64,000 bases of DNA, taken from assembly GCF_015624485.1 (NCBI RefSeq), contig NZ_CP061378.1, positions 2,232,001-2,296,000 on the forward strand. Reading direction: 5' to 3'. A program made the translations under genes and the position numbers. The notes below the pieces were generated by a model, which was not told the DNA's origin, did not search any database, and saw only the letters and a program-made list of their open reading frames with translations. The first letter of the stretch is position 1; every line of letters starts with the position of its first letter. This document shows positions 1-7,923 of this stretch, one piece after another. The stretch is from Bradyrhizobium genosp. L. Its GTDB lineage: Bacteria; Pseudomonadota; Alphaproteobacteria; Rhizobiales; Xanthobacteraceae.

Positions 1-1535
1 CGCGGGCCGCAATGGAGCTGTACTTCGAGCATCGCGGCAGGAAGCCGGTCGTCGCCGTGATCTTCTCCCACACCCACACCGACCATTGGGGCGGCGCGCG
101 CGGCGTGGTCGATGACGCGATGCTGGCGGCCGGCGTGCCGGTCATCGCGCCGAACTTCTTCATGGAGCACGCGGTCTCGGAGAACATCATCGCAGGGCCC
201 GCGATGCTGCGTCGCGCGCAGTACCAGTTCGGCCCGTTCCTCGCCAAGGGCGTGCGTGGCCACGTCGATTGCGGGCTCGGCAAGACCATGGCGGCCGGCG
301 GCGTGGCGCTGTTGCGGCCGACCGATCTGATCGTCGCGACCGGCGACGTCAGGGTGATCGACGGCGTCGAATTCGAATTCCAGATGGCGCCGAACAGCGA
401 GGCGCCGGCGGAGATGCATTTCTTCATCCCGCGCTACAGGCTGTTGAACCTCGCGGAGAACTGCACGCACAACTTCCACAATCTGCTGCCGTTCCGCGGC
501 GCCGACGTCCGTGATGCGCTGGCCTGGTCGAAATATCTCGGCGAAGCCCTGCAGATGTGGGGCGGCAGGGCCGAGGCGATGTGCGGCCAGCATCACTGGC
601 CGGTGTGGGGCAGGGAGCGGATCGATACCATGATCCGCCAGCAGCGCGACCTCTACAAATACGCGCATGACCAGACCATTCGGCTGATGAACCACGGGCT
701 CAACGCCGCTGAGATCGCCGAGGCGATCCGGCTGCCGCAGAGCCTCGAGGGCGCCTGGCACGGCCGCGGCTATTACGGCCATATCCGGCACAATGTGAAG
801 GCGATCTACCAGAAATATCTCGGCTGGTACGACGCCAATCCGGTCAACCTCGATCCATTGCCGCCGGTCGAGGCCGGGAAAAAGTATGTCGAGTACATGG
901 GCGGGGCGGATGCGATCCTGAAGCGGGCTACTGCGGATTTCGCCAAGGGCGAATTCCGCTTCGTGGCGCAGGCGCTGAGCCATCTGGTGTTTGCCGAGCC
1001 TGACAACCAGGCGGTGCGCGCGTTGCTGGCCGATACGTTCGAGCAGCTCGGCTACGCCTCGGAAAGCTCGACCTGGCGCAACGCCTATCTGTTCGGCGCC
1101 CAGGAGTTGCGACAGGGCATGCCGAAGACGCCGCCGCGCTCCCCGATGCCGCGCGAGACGCTGGCTGCGCTGCGCACCGAGCAGCTCTGGGACGTGCTCG
1201 GCATCCGCCTCAATGGCCCCAAGGCCGAAGGCGAGCGCATCGTGCTGAACTGGAATTTTACCGATACCGGCGAAAGCTTCATCCTCAATCTGGAGAACTC
1301 GGCGCTGACCTATGTGAAGGGCGCGCAGGCTTCCGATGCGCAGGCCGGCTTTACGCTCGCGCGCGGCGTGCTCGATGAAGTCATCGCCAAGCTGACCACG
1401 TTTCCGGAGGCGGTCGCTGCAGGCAAGATCAAGGTGACCGGCGACCCGATGCAGCTCGCGGAGCTGATGGCGCTGATGGATGAATTCCCGCGGATGTTCG
1501 AGATCGTCGAGCCGAAGCGGGCGGTGGTGACCTGA
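1..1535 (+). CDS. Alkyl sulfatase / MBL-fold hydrolase (5' end missing)
   Basis: The reading frame is open to the left edge, so the N-terminus lies outside the window; the first in-window ATG (12) is probably internal. The visible part starts near the metal site, with HTHTDHWGG matching the HxHxDH zinc motif of the metallo-beta-lactamase fold. The middle carries the helical dimerisation part of the SdsA1/BDS1 alkyl sulfatase family, including an NCTHNFHN metal-ligand region. The last ~120 residues resemble the SCP2-like C-terminal domain of these enzymes. Family members hydrolyse primary or secondary alkyl sulfates to an alcohol and sulfate. The enzyme class is well supported; the substrate is not. 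It is convergent with the liv operon across a palindromic repeat. Confidence 0.85.
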   Translation, partial: RAAMELYFEHRGRKPVVAVIFSHTHTDHWGGARGVVDDAMLAAGVPVIAPNFFMEHAVSENIIAGPAMLRRAQYQFGPFLAKGVRGHVDCGLGKTMAAGGVALLRPTDLIVATGDVRVIDGVEFEFQMAPNSEAPAEMHFFIPRYRLLNLAENCTHNFHNLLPFRGADVRDALAWSKYLGEALQMWGGRAEAMCGQHHWPVWGRERIDTMIRQQRDLYKYAHDQTIRLMNHGLNAAEIAEAIRLPQSLEGAWHGRGYYGHIRHNVKAIYQKYLGWYDANPVNLDPLPPVEAGKKYVEYMGGADAILKRATADFAKGEFRFVAQALSHLVFAEPDNQAVRALLADTFEQLGYASESSTWRNAYLFGAQELRQGMPKTPPRSPMPRETLAALRTEQLWDVLGIRLNGPKAEGERIVLNWNFTDTGESFILNLENSALTYVKGAQASDAQAGFTLARGVLDEVIAKLTTFPEAVAAGKIKVTGDPMQLAELMALMDEFPRMFEIVEPKRAVVT

Positions 1536-1540
1536 AGGAC

Positions 1541-1625
1541 GTAGGGTGGGCAAAGGCGCGAGCGCCGTGCCCACCATCCACGACGTGCTCGTGAGGGTGG
1601 GCACGCTGCGCTTTGCCCACCCTAC
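1541..1625. repeat. Palindromic dispersed repeat, family A copy 1
   Basis: An 85-bp element whose ends are inverted repeats: GTAGGGTGGGCAAAG at the left and the matching CTTTGCCCACCCTAC at the right, with inner GTGCCCACC / GGGTGGGCAC arms. It sits between two convergent genes and would fold into a long hairpin in RNA from either strand, so it may act as a bidirectional terminator. A second copy in opposite orientation lies at 60331-60414. Confidence 0.85.
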
Positions 1626-1654
1626 GGCCTTAGGATGACGGGGGACTGGCGGCC

Positions 1655-2359
1655 TCAAATCCCCAGATACGCCGCCTGCACCTGCTTGTTGTCGGCGAGT
1701 TCGGCGCTCGAGCCCTGCATGATGACATTGCCGCTTTCGAGCACATAGGCGCGCTGCACCAGCGACAGCGCGCGGCTGACATTCTGCTCGACCAGGAGGA
1801 TCGCGGTGCCCATCTTGTGGATCTCGCCGATCTTCTCGAAGGTCACGTCGGTCATGACGGGCGCGAGCCCTAGCGAGGGCTCGTCGAGCATCAAGAGCCG
1901 CGGCTTCAGCATCAGGCCGCGGCCGACCGCGACCATCTGCTGCTCGCCGCCGCTCATGGTGCCGGCGAGTTGCTTCCTGCGGTCGGCGAGGCGGGGGAAG
2001 ATGCTGTAGACCAGCTCCATCGTGCGCGCGCGGTCCGCCTTGGCCTTCGGCGTGTAGGCGCCGATCTCGAGGTTCTCCTGCACGGACATTTCGGGAAAGA
2101 CCTGCCGCCCTTCCGGGACGTGCGCGATGCCGAGCTCCGGGATGCGGTAGGGCGGCAGCGCGGCCAGATCGACGCCGTCGAACGTGACCCTGCCGGCGAA
2201 CAGTTTGACCAGCCCGGAGACGGCGCGCAGCGTCGTGCTCTTGCCGGCGCCGTTGGCCCCCAGCAGGCCGACGGCTTCACCTTCGGCAATGGAGATGCTG
2301 ACATCGGTGATGGCCGGCACCGCGCCGTAGCTGGCGCTGACGCGGGAGAGCTCAAGCAT
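1655..2359 (-). CDS. livF: Branched-chain amino acid ABC transporter ATPase LivF
   Basis: A 234-residue cytoplasmic ATPase of the hydrophobic amino acid uptake family. It has a Walker A motif (GANGAGKST), the signature MSGGEQQMVAVGRG, Walker B LLMLDEPSLGLAP and an H-loop region (LLVEQNVS). The length is usual for LivF. Its start overlaps the end of livG by 8 bp, so the two are translationally coupled. It is the last gene of a five-gene minus-strand operon (solute-binding protein, livH, livM, livG, livF). The ligand cannot be read from the sequence; such systems also carry amides, urea and aromatic compounds. Confidence 0.93.
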   Translation of the reverse strand: MLELSRVSASYGAVPAITDVSISIAEGEAVGLLGANGAGKSTTLRAVSGLVKLFAGRVTFDGVDLAALPPYRIPELGIAHVPEGRQVFPEMSVQENLEIGAYTPKAKADRARTMELVYSIFPRLADRRKQLAGTMSGGEQQMVAVGRGLMLKPRLLMLDEPSLGLAPVMTDVTFEKIGEIHKMGTAILLVEQNVSRALSLVQRAYVLESGNVIMQGSSAELADNKQVQAAYLGI

Positions 2360-3101
2360 GTGCGTCTCCCTGGGCCGGCGGATGCACGTAGGAGCCGAGA
2401 TAGGCGCGGATCACTTCCGGGTTCTCCACGATCTCCTTCGGCGCGCCCTCGGCGATCTTCTGACCGTGATCGAGCACCACGATGTGGCGTGCCACCGCCA
2501 TGATCGCGCGCATCACGTGCTCGACGATCACGATGGTGAGGCCGCTGGCGGAGAGCTTCTTCACCAACGCCACCGCCTGGTCGATCTCGGCCGGGTTGAG
2601 CCCGGCCATCACCTCGTCGAGCAGCAGGATCCTTGGCTGCGTCGCCAGCGCGCGGGCCATCTCCAGCCGACGCTGGTCGATGGTGGTGAGGTCTTTTGCC
2701 CGCGTCTGCTCCCTGGCGCCGAGGCCGACGAATTCGATCGCCTCGCGCGCCTTCTTTTGCGCGGCGGCGATGTGGCGGTCGCGCAGGAAGGCGCCGGTCA
2801 TCACGTTGTCCAACACCGTCATCGCGCCGAACGGCTTTGCCACCTGGAAGGTGCGCGCCATGCCGAGCGCGCAGACATCGTGCGGCTTGAGGCCGACGAC
2901 TTCCTGGCCGAAGGCCAGCACCGAGCCGGAGTCGGGACGATGAAATCCGGTGATCAGATGAAAGCTTGTGGTCTTGCCGGCGCCGTTCGGCCCGATCAGC
3001 GCCACCGTCTCGTTCTCCTGCACCGTGAAGCTGACGTCCTGCACGGCGCGCAGGCCGCCGAAGCGCTTGCTGAGACCCTTGATGACCAATGCTTCAGCCA
3101 T
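2352..3101 (-). CDS. livG: Branched-chain amino acid ABC transporter ATPase LivG
   Basis: A 249-residue ATPase, partner of LivF. Walker A is GPNGAGKTT, and the C-terminus has the LivG-typical ending IRAYLG followed by a short tail. The signature is LTTIDQRRLEMARAL instead of the usual LSGGQ or LPYGQQ form, and Walker B is LLLDEVMAGLNP, with Val in place of Pro after DE. Such variants occur in LivG subfamilies, so the protein is probably active. It lies 9 bp after livM and overlaps livF by 8 bp. Confidence 0.92.
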   Translation of the reverse strand: MAEALVIKGLSKRFGGLRAVQDVSFTVQENETVALIGPNGAGKTTSFHLITGFHRPDSGSVLAFGQEVVGLKPHDVCALGMARTFQVAKPFGAMTVLDNVMTGAFLRDRHIAAAQKKAREAIEFVGLGAREQTRAKDLTTIDQRRLEMARALATQPRILLLDEVMAGLNPAEIDQAVALVKKLSASGLTIVIVEHVMRAIMAVARHIVVLDHGQKIAEGAPKEIVENPEVIRAYLGSYVHPPAQGDAHA

Positions 3102-3110
3102 CGCCGTCCC

Positions 3111-4097
3111 TCAGGCGCGTGCCGGCTGGCGCCGGGTGGTGCGGTGATAGACGTCGGTGGCAAAGCCGATCAGCCCGGTCGGCCGCCACAGGATCACGGC
3201 CATCAGGATCAGGCTGTACACGGTCAGCTGGATGCCGCCGACCGAACTGCCGAGCCAGCTCTGCAGCAGCGCCGAGGTGGTCTCCAGCAGCACAGTGCCG
3301 ATCACCGGTCCCCACAGCGTGCCGATGCCGCCGACGATCGAGACCAGCGCGGCCTCGATCGAGACGTTGAAGCTAAAGGCGGTCGCGGGATCGATGAAGT
3401 AGATGTATTGCGTATAGAAGGTGCCGGCGAGCGCGGTCAGGAAGGCGCTGATCAGATAGATGTCGCGCTTGATCTTCGGTGCGTTGACGCCGATCGCCTC
3501 CGCCGCGTCCTCGTCCTCGCCGATCGCGACGAGGTAGTAGCCCATCCAGGATTTCTCGATCAGATGGGTGATCCACAGCCCCACGACCAGCAGGCCGAGC
3601 ACCACGTAATAGTACGACGACTTCTCCTCGAACTGCATCATCAGCGGCGCGCTGCCGAGGTTCGGGATCGTGGTGCCCTCGGCGCCCCAGGCGAAGTCGC
3701 GGAATTTGAGGAAGATCAGCATCAGCACCTGCGCGGTCGCGATGGTCGCGATGGTGAAATACGGGCCGCGCAGGCGGAAGCAGAGCCAGCCGATCGGCAG
3801 GCTCGCCAGCATCGCCACCACGCCGCCGGCGATCATGCCGATCCAGGGCGAGATGCCGTAGTTCACCTGCATGATCGTGGAGGTGTAGGCACCGAGCCCG
3901 AAATAGGCGGCGTGTCCGAGCGAGAGTTGCTTGGCGTAGCCGCCCATCAGGTTCCAGGCGACGCCGATGAAGGAGAACAGCAGGATGCGGATGAAGATGT
4001 CGATCGCAAACGATGAGGTGACGAAGTGGGGCAAAGCGAGCATGACGAGGCCCGCCAGCGCAAGCCACAGCCATTTCATCTTGGCGAGCGTTTCCAT
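3111..4097 (-). CDS. livM: Branched-chain amino acid ABC transporter permease LivM
   Basis: A 328-residue inner-membrane permease with about nine to ten hydrophobic segments. It has the family landmark GHAAYFGLGAY near residues 60-72 and the cytoplasmic coupling loop around GEDEDAAEAIGVN. The start codon overlaps the stop of livH by one base, a tight translational coupling. With LivH it forms the membrane channel energised by LivF and LivG. The C-terminus ends in a short Arg-rich tail. Family assignment is secure; the transported compound is unknown. Confidence 0.92.
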   Translation of the reverse strand: METLAKMKWLWLALAGLVMLALPHFVTSSFAIDIFIRILLFSFIGVAWNLMGGYAKQLSLGHAAYFGLGAYTSTIMQVNYGISPWIGMIAGGVVAMLASLPIGWLCFRLRGPYFTIATIATAQVLMLIFLKFRDFAWGAEGTTIPNLGSAPLMMQFEEKSSYYYVVLGLLVVGLWITHLIEKSWMGYYLVAIGEDEDAAEAIGVNAPKIKRDIYLISAFLTALAGTFYTQYIYFIDPATAFSFNVSIEAALVSIVGGIGTLWGPVIGTVLLETTSALLQSWLGSSVGGIQLTVYSLILMAVILWRPTGLIGFATDVYHRTTRRQPARA

Positions 4098-4966
4098 CAG
4101 CGGCCCCTCCTGGCACCGAGGCCGCTTGGCCTGAAGGCCAGCGTCAGCAGCAGCAGCGCAAACACCACGATCAGGCCGGAATCGGCGCCGACGAACTGGA
4201 TGCCGAGCGATTCCGCGACCCCCATCATCAGGCTCGCGACCAGCGCGCCGATCACATTTCCCAGCGTGCCCATCACCACGGCGACGAACGCCATCAGCAC
4301 GAACACCTGACCGACGAACGGATAGGCCGAATAGAACGGCATCAGCAACGAGCCGGCCGCGCCTGCGAGCGCCAGCGCGGTGCCGAAGGCGACCGCGAAC
4401 ACCCGGTTGGGATTGATCCCCATCAGCATCGCAACGTCGCGGTTCTGCGACGCCGCGCGCATCGCCTTGCCGAGATCGGTGGTGTGCAGGAACACCCAGA
4501 GCAGGCCGCTCAGCGCCATCGCGACGCCGAAGGCGATCAGTTTCGCCACCGGAATATAGAGCCCGCCGAAATGCAGCGCCTCATCCGAATAGGAGGTGTG
4601 CACGGTGCGATAGTTCGCGGTGAAGAACATCAGCGAGAGGTTCAGCAGCAGCAGCGACAGCGCAAAGGTCAGGAAGATCTGCGGCATGTCGTTCGGCCCG
4701 AGCACCCGGCGGATCAGGAAATGCTGGATCAGGACGCCGGCCAGGAACAGCACCGGCATCGAGACGACCAGCGAAACCAGCGGATCGATGCCGAACTGGG
4801 TGGCGAGGAAGAACGAGATGTACATCCCGATCATCACGAATTCGCCCTGGGCGAAGTTGACGATCTTGACCACGCCGAAGATCAGCGTGACGCCGATGCT
4901 GACAAGCGCGTAGATGCCGCCGATGAGCAGGCCGTTGATGACGGCCTGGGCCAGTGTCTCCCACAT
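4097..4966 (-). CDS. livH: Branched-chain amino acid ABC transporter permease LivH
   Basis: A 289-residue inner-membrane permease. It begins with the typical LivH N-terminus (GLLIGGIYALVSIGVTLIFG) and the conserved NFAQGEFVMIG segment. The coupling loop includes MRAASQNRDVAMLMGIN, and the C-terminus is FRPSGL followed by basic residues. It starts 18 bp after the solute-binding protein gene and ends one base into livM. It pairs with LivM. Confidence 0.93.
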   Translation of the reverse strand: MWETLAQAVINGLLIGGIYALVSIGVTLIFGVVKIVNFAQGEFVMIGMYISFFLATQFGIDPLVSLVVSMPVLFLAGVLIQHFLIRRVLGPNDMPQIFLTFALSLLLLNLSLMFFTANYRTVHTSYSDEALHFGGLYIPVAKLIAFGVAMALSGLLWVFLHTTDLGKAMRAASQNRDVAMLMGINPNRVFAVAFGTALALAGAAGSLLMPFYSAYPFVGQVFVLMAFVAVVMGTLGNVIGALVASLMMGVAESLGIQFVGADSGLIVVFALLLLTLAFRPSGLGARRGR

Positions 4967-4984
4967 GCGAGGCGACCGCCGTTC

Positions 4985-6238
4985 TTAGGTCTTCATCAGC
5001 GGCGCGCGGGCGTCTTCCTTGGGGAAGACGCTGACCAGGTCGGTCTTCTGCCACTGCACCCCGACCGGCTTGCCGTAGATGTTCTTGCCGTCGGGCCCGA
5101 ACTTCACCTTGCCGCCCGGCGCCATCGCCGCATAGCCCGAGGAGACGTCGAGGGTCGAGAGCGCTTCGCGCACCTTCTTCGGATCGGCGGAGGCGGCGCG
5201 CTCCAGCGCGTCGGCCAGCATGAAGGTCTGCGCCACCAGGCCGCCGGCATATTCGAAGGCGAAGTCGCCGGTGCGCTTCTTGAACTCGACGTTGACCTTC
5301 TGTGCCTCGTCGCTGACGTCGTGGTTCCAGTGCGCCACGCCTTGCAGGCCTTCGGCCAGTTGACCGACATTCTTGTAGAAGTCCGGCATCACGAAGCCGC
5401 CCGAGCCGCCGTTGATGGCGACGTTGAGCCCGACCTGCTTCACGGTGCGCACGATCAGGATCAGGTCGTTGAGATAGGAGATCGAGAACAGCGTGTTGGC
5501 GCCGGAGGCCTTGACCTTGTTGATCAGCGGGCTCGCATCGGTGAAGCCGGCTGAATAAGGCTCGAACATCACGATCTCGACGCCTTCGCCCGGCGCCTGC
5601 TCCTTCAGGCCGTTCGAGGTCGAGGTGCCGAACGCAGTGTTTTCGAAGATCACCGCGACCTTGGCCTGGTCGCTGACCAGCTTGGCCATCTGCAGCTGCG
5701 CCTTGGCGAATTGCGAGGCGCGCGCGAACGGCGTGAACGTGTAGCTGCGTCCCTTGTTGAGCTGGTCGGAGCTGGAGCCGGTGATGATCGGCACCCTGGC
5801 GCGCTCGCAGACTTCGCTCGCGATCAGGGTCAGTGCGCTGGCGTAGCAGCCGTGGATTGCCGAAAGCTTGTTGCCCGTGATCAGGCGGTCGGTCTCGGTG
5901 CGCGTCACCGTGGTGTCGCTCTGCACGTCGGAAATGATCAGATTGAGCTTGGCGCCGCCGAGCGACTTGATGCCGCCGGCCTCGTTGACCATGTCGACCG
6001 CGAGCTTGGCGGCCGCGACGCAGCCGGTGCCGATCTGCGCCATGCTGCCGGTGGTCGGATAGAGCGCGCCGATGTTGATGGGGTCGGCGGCCCAGCCGCG
6101 CAGCGGCACCGCGCCGAACGCACCTGCGGCCAGCACGCCGCCGGTCTTGGCGAGGAATTTGCGCCGATTGAGCTTTCGTTGTCCGGCCTTGCCCGCAGCG
6201 GTATTATTAATGGCCGACGGCTTGCGGTCCCCTGTCAT
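4985..6238 (-). CDS. Branched-chain amino acid type solute-binding protein, Tat-exported
   Basis: The first gene of the liv-type operon, 417 residues from the ATG at 6238. That start is chosen over an ATG 63 bp upstream because AGGGGG lies about 6 bases before it. The N-terminus carries a twin-arginine signal (NRRKFLAK) followed by a hydrophobic run ending GWAADP, so the protein is probably exported folded by Tat. The mature part opens INIGALYPTTGSMAQIG, typical of type I periplasmic-binding (Leu/Ile/Val, amide, urea) receptors. Nothing visible fixes the ligand. The gene is followed within 18 bp by livH. Confidence 0.9.
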   Translation of the reverse strand: MTGDRKPSAINNTAAGKAGQRKLNRRKFLAKTGGVLAAGAFGAVPLRGWAADPINIGALYPTTGSMAQIGTGCVAAAKLAVDMVNEAGGIKSLGGAKLNLIISDVQSDTTVTRTETDRLITGNKLSAIHGCYASALTLIASEVCERARVPIITGSSSDQLNKGRSYTFTPFARASQFAKAQLQMAKLVSDQAKVAVIFENTAFGTSTSNGLKEQAPGEGVEIVMFEPYSAGFTDASPLINKVKASGANTLFSISYLNDLILIVRTVKQVGLNVAINGGSGGFVMPDFYKNVGQLAEGLQGVAHWNHDVSDEAQKVNVEFKKRTGDFAFEYAGGLVAQTFMLADALERAASADPKKVREALSTLDVSSGYAAMAPGGKVKFGPDGKNIYGKPVGVQWQKTDLVSVFPKEDARAPLMKT

Positions 6239-6520
6239 GGCGTTCCCCCTGCGCGACCACGGCACGGCTGCCCCGTCCGCTCGCTTTTTATTCTTGATCA
6301 AGCGGGGCGCATAAGAGCACGTAATTCAGCAATCGCAAAGGCGATATCCGCAGATGGCGGGGTCGGGGCGTGCGTCGCAACAATCGCGCAACGCGCGCGC
6401 ATGTCGAGCGGATCGCGGAATGGTGGTTGCCGTCGGCGATGGCGATATTATTGATAATCGAATGACCCGACGGACCGGTTACGCACCGGCCCGCCGGGCC
6501 ATCCGATCGGCCGCTGCAAC
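6239..6520. promoter_or_regulatory. Upstream region of the liv-type operon
   Basis: A 282-bp gap between two minus-strand genes. It must hold the promoter of the liv operon and any terminator of the glycosyltransferase gene. A weak hairpin (CCGGT / ACCGG, 6475-6489) follows the glycosyltransferase stop. I could not identify convincing -35/-10, sigma-54 or riboswitch elements. Confidence 0.35.
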
Positions 6521-7588
6521 TTACTCCGCGCTGGCCACCAGCTTGAAGCGCGGCTTGGCTTCCATCAGGCCGCGATAGGCGGCGAGATAGTCAAGCGCCA
6601 TGCGGCGCGCGGTGAAGCGGGTCTCGAACTGCTTGCGGATCGCGCCGCGATCGAGCGTCTCCAGCCGCCCGACCGACGACACGGCGCTGATCTCGTCCTC
6701 GACGATGAAGCCGGTGACGCCGTCCTCGATGATCTCAGGTACCGAACCGCGGTTATAGGCGATCACAGGCGTGCCGCAGGCCATCGCCTCGATCATCACT
6801 AGGCCGAACGGCTCCGGCCAGTCGATCGGAACCAGCAGGCCGAGCGCGCCGCTGAGGAAATCCGGCTTCTCGCGGTCACTGATCTCGCCGATGAACTCGA
6901 CCAGCGGGTTGTTCGTGATCAGCGGCTTGATCAGCTCGTCGTAATATTCCTGGTCGGCGCGGTCGACCTTGGCGGCGATCTTCAGCGGAATGCCGCAGCG
7001 GCCCGCGATCTTGATCGCGCGATCGACGCCCTTTTCCGGCGCGATGCGGCCAAGCACGGCGAGATAGGACTGCCGCGCCGGCTGCGGTGTCAGCAGGTTC
7101 TCGGGCAGGCCATGATGGATGGTGCGCACCCAATGCGCTTGCGGCACCGGTCGTCGCTGAGCGTTCGAGATCGAGATCACGGGAATCTTGGAGAAGGTGT
7201 TGAAGACGGGCTGATGCTCCGGCAGGTCGAGCCGGCCATGCAGCGTGGTCACGAACGGCGTCGGCTGCCGCGAGAACAGCGACCAGGGATAATAGTCGAG
7301 ATGGCAGTGCAGGAAGTCGAACTCGTCGTCGTCGGCTTTCTGCCGCACGCGTTCCAGCATCACCATATGCAGCGCGTTGGGATCGCGGACGGAGCCGTCG
7401 AGGCGCAGCGCCTTCGGCCAGGTCGCATCGAGTTTCGCGGAGGTCTGTGAATCACCGCTGGCGAACAGCGTTACGTCATGTCCGAGGGCAACGAGTTCTT
7501 CGGTCAGCCAGTGCACGACCCGTTCGGTGCCGCCGTAGAGTTTGGGGGGAACAGCCTCCGTCAGCGGGGCAACCTGCGCGATGCGCAT
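6521..7588 (-). CDS. Glycosyltransferase family 4 protein
   Basis: A 355-residue GT-B fold glycosyltransferase. The N-terminal domain opens MRIAQVAPLTEAVPPKLYGG, followed by GTERVVHWLTEELVALGHDV, the acceptor-side pattern of GT4 enzymes. The C-terminal half has LGRIAPEKGVDRAIKIA and the donor-nucleotide motif EPFGLVMIEAMACGTPVIA. These enzymes move a sugar from an NDP-sugar to a glycan, lipid or small-molecule acceptor. No signal peptide or membrane segment is visible, so it is cytoplasmic. It is divergent from an ABC exporter and near glycogen-type enzymes, which suggests a role in storage or surface glucan metabolism, but the acceptor is unknown. Confidence 0.85.
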   Translation of the reverse strand: MRIAQVAPLTEAVPPKLYGGTERVVHWLTEELVALGHDVTLFASGDSQTSAKLDATWPKALRLDGSVRDPNALHMVMLERVRQKADDDEFDFLHCHLDYYPWSLFSRQPTPFVTTLHGRLDLPEHQPVFNTFSKIPVISISNAQRRPVPQAHWVRTIHHGLPENLLTPQPARQSYLAVLGRIAPEKGVDRAIKIAGRCGIPLKIAAKVDRADQEYYDELIKPLITNNPLVEFIGEISDREKPDFLSGALGLLVPIDWPEPFGLVMIEAMACGTPVIAYNRGSVPEIIEDGVTGFIVEDEISAVSSVGRLETLDRGAIRKQFETRFTARRMALDYLAAYRGLMEAKPRFKLVASAE

Positions 7589-7923
7589 TTCTCCGTCTCC
7601 ATGTATGTGAATGGTGGATGAACAAGACCCTCAGCCCTCTGATGGCGCCGACGCGTTGTTGAACTACGACGTGCCGAAGACGGGAACGTTCTCGCACGTG
7701 CGAGGTTCCTTATGGGCGTGTGAACTGCCGCTTCTTTCTTCCATCACACTGTGGTCTTGCTGATGCCATCCCGCTCCAACAGCCTTTCGCCGACGCCAGC
7801 GTTGCAAGCTTGTTGTGCAGTGATGGCTGCACCCACGAACCCCTCCGCCGCCCTTCGCGTCATCGTGGACGAGAGTTTCGACTAAAAATTTCTCGTTCAC
7901 CCTCAACAGCTTTGCAGGACGTC
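7589..7923. other. Divergent intergenic region with a long palindrome
   Basis: A 335-bp gap between the divergent glycosyltransferase and ABC exporter genes. It contains a perfect 14-bp palindrome (7691-7704) with outer GGAAC/GTTCC arms. An open frame runs in from 7720 upstream of the exporter, but the exporter's ATG at 7924 has the only good ribosome binding site, so I treat the rest as non-coding. Confidence 0.5.
7683..7709. promoter_or_regulatory. Palindrome CTCGCACGTGCGAG with outer arms
   Basis: Positions 7691-7704 read CTCGCACGTGCGAG, identical on both strands, flanked by GGAAC (7683-7687) and GTTCC (7705-7709). Lying between divergent genes, it is a candidate operator shared by both promoters; it could also be a hairpin in the leader of either transcript. 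Confidence 0.45.

Noticed and set aside
2358..4016. A 552-codon plus-strand frame opposite livG and livM
   Set aside because: Shadow frame, His/Asp/Arg-rich, no family resemblance.
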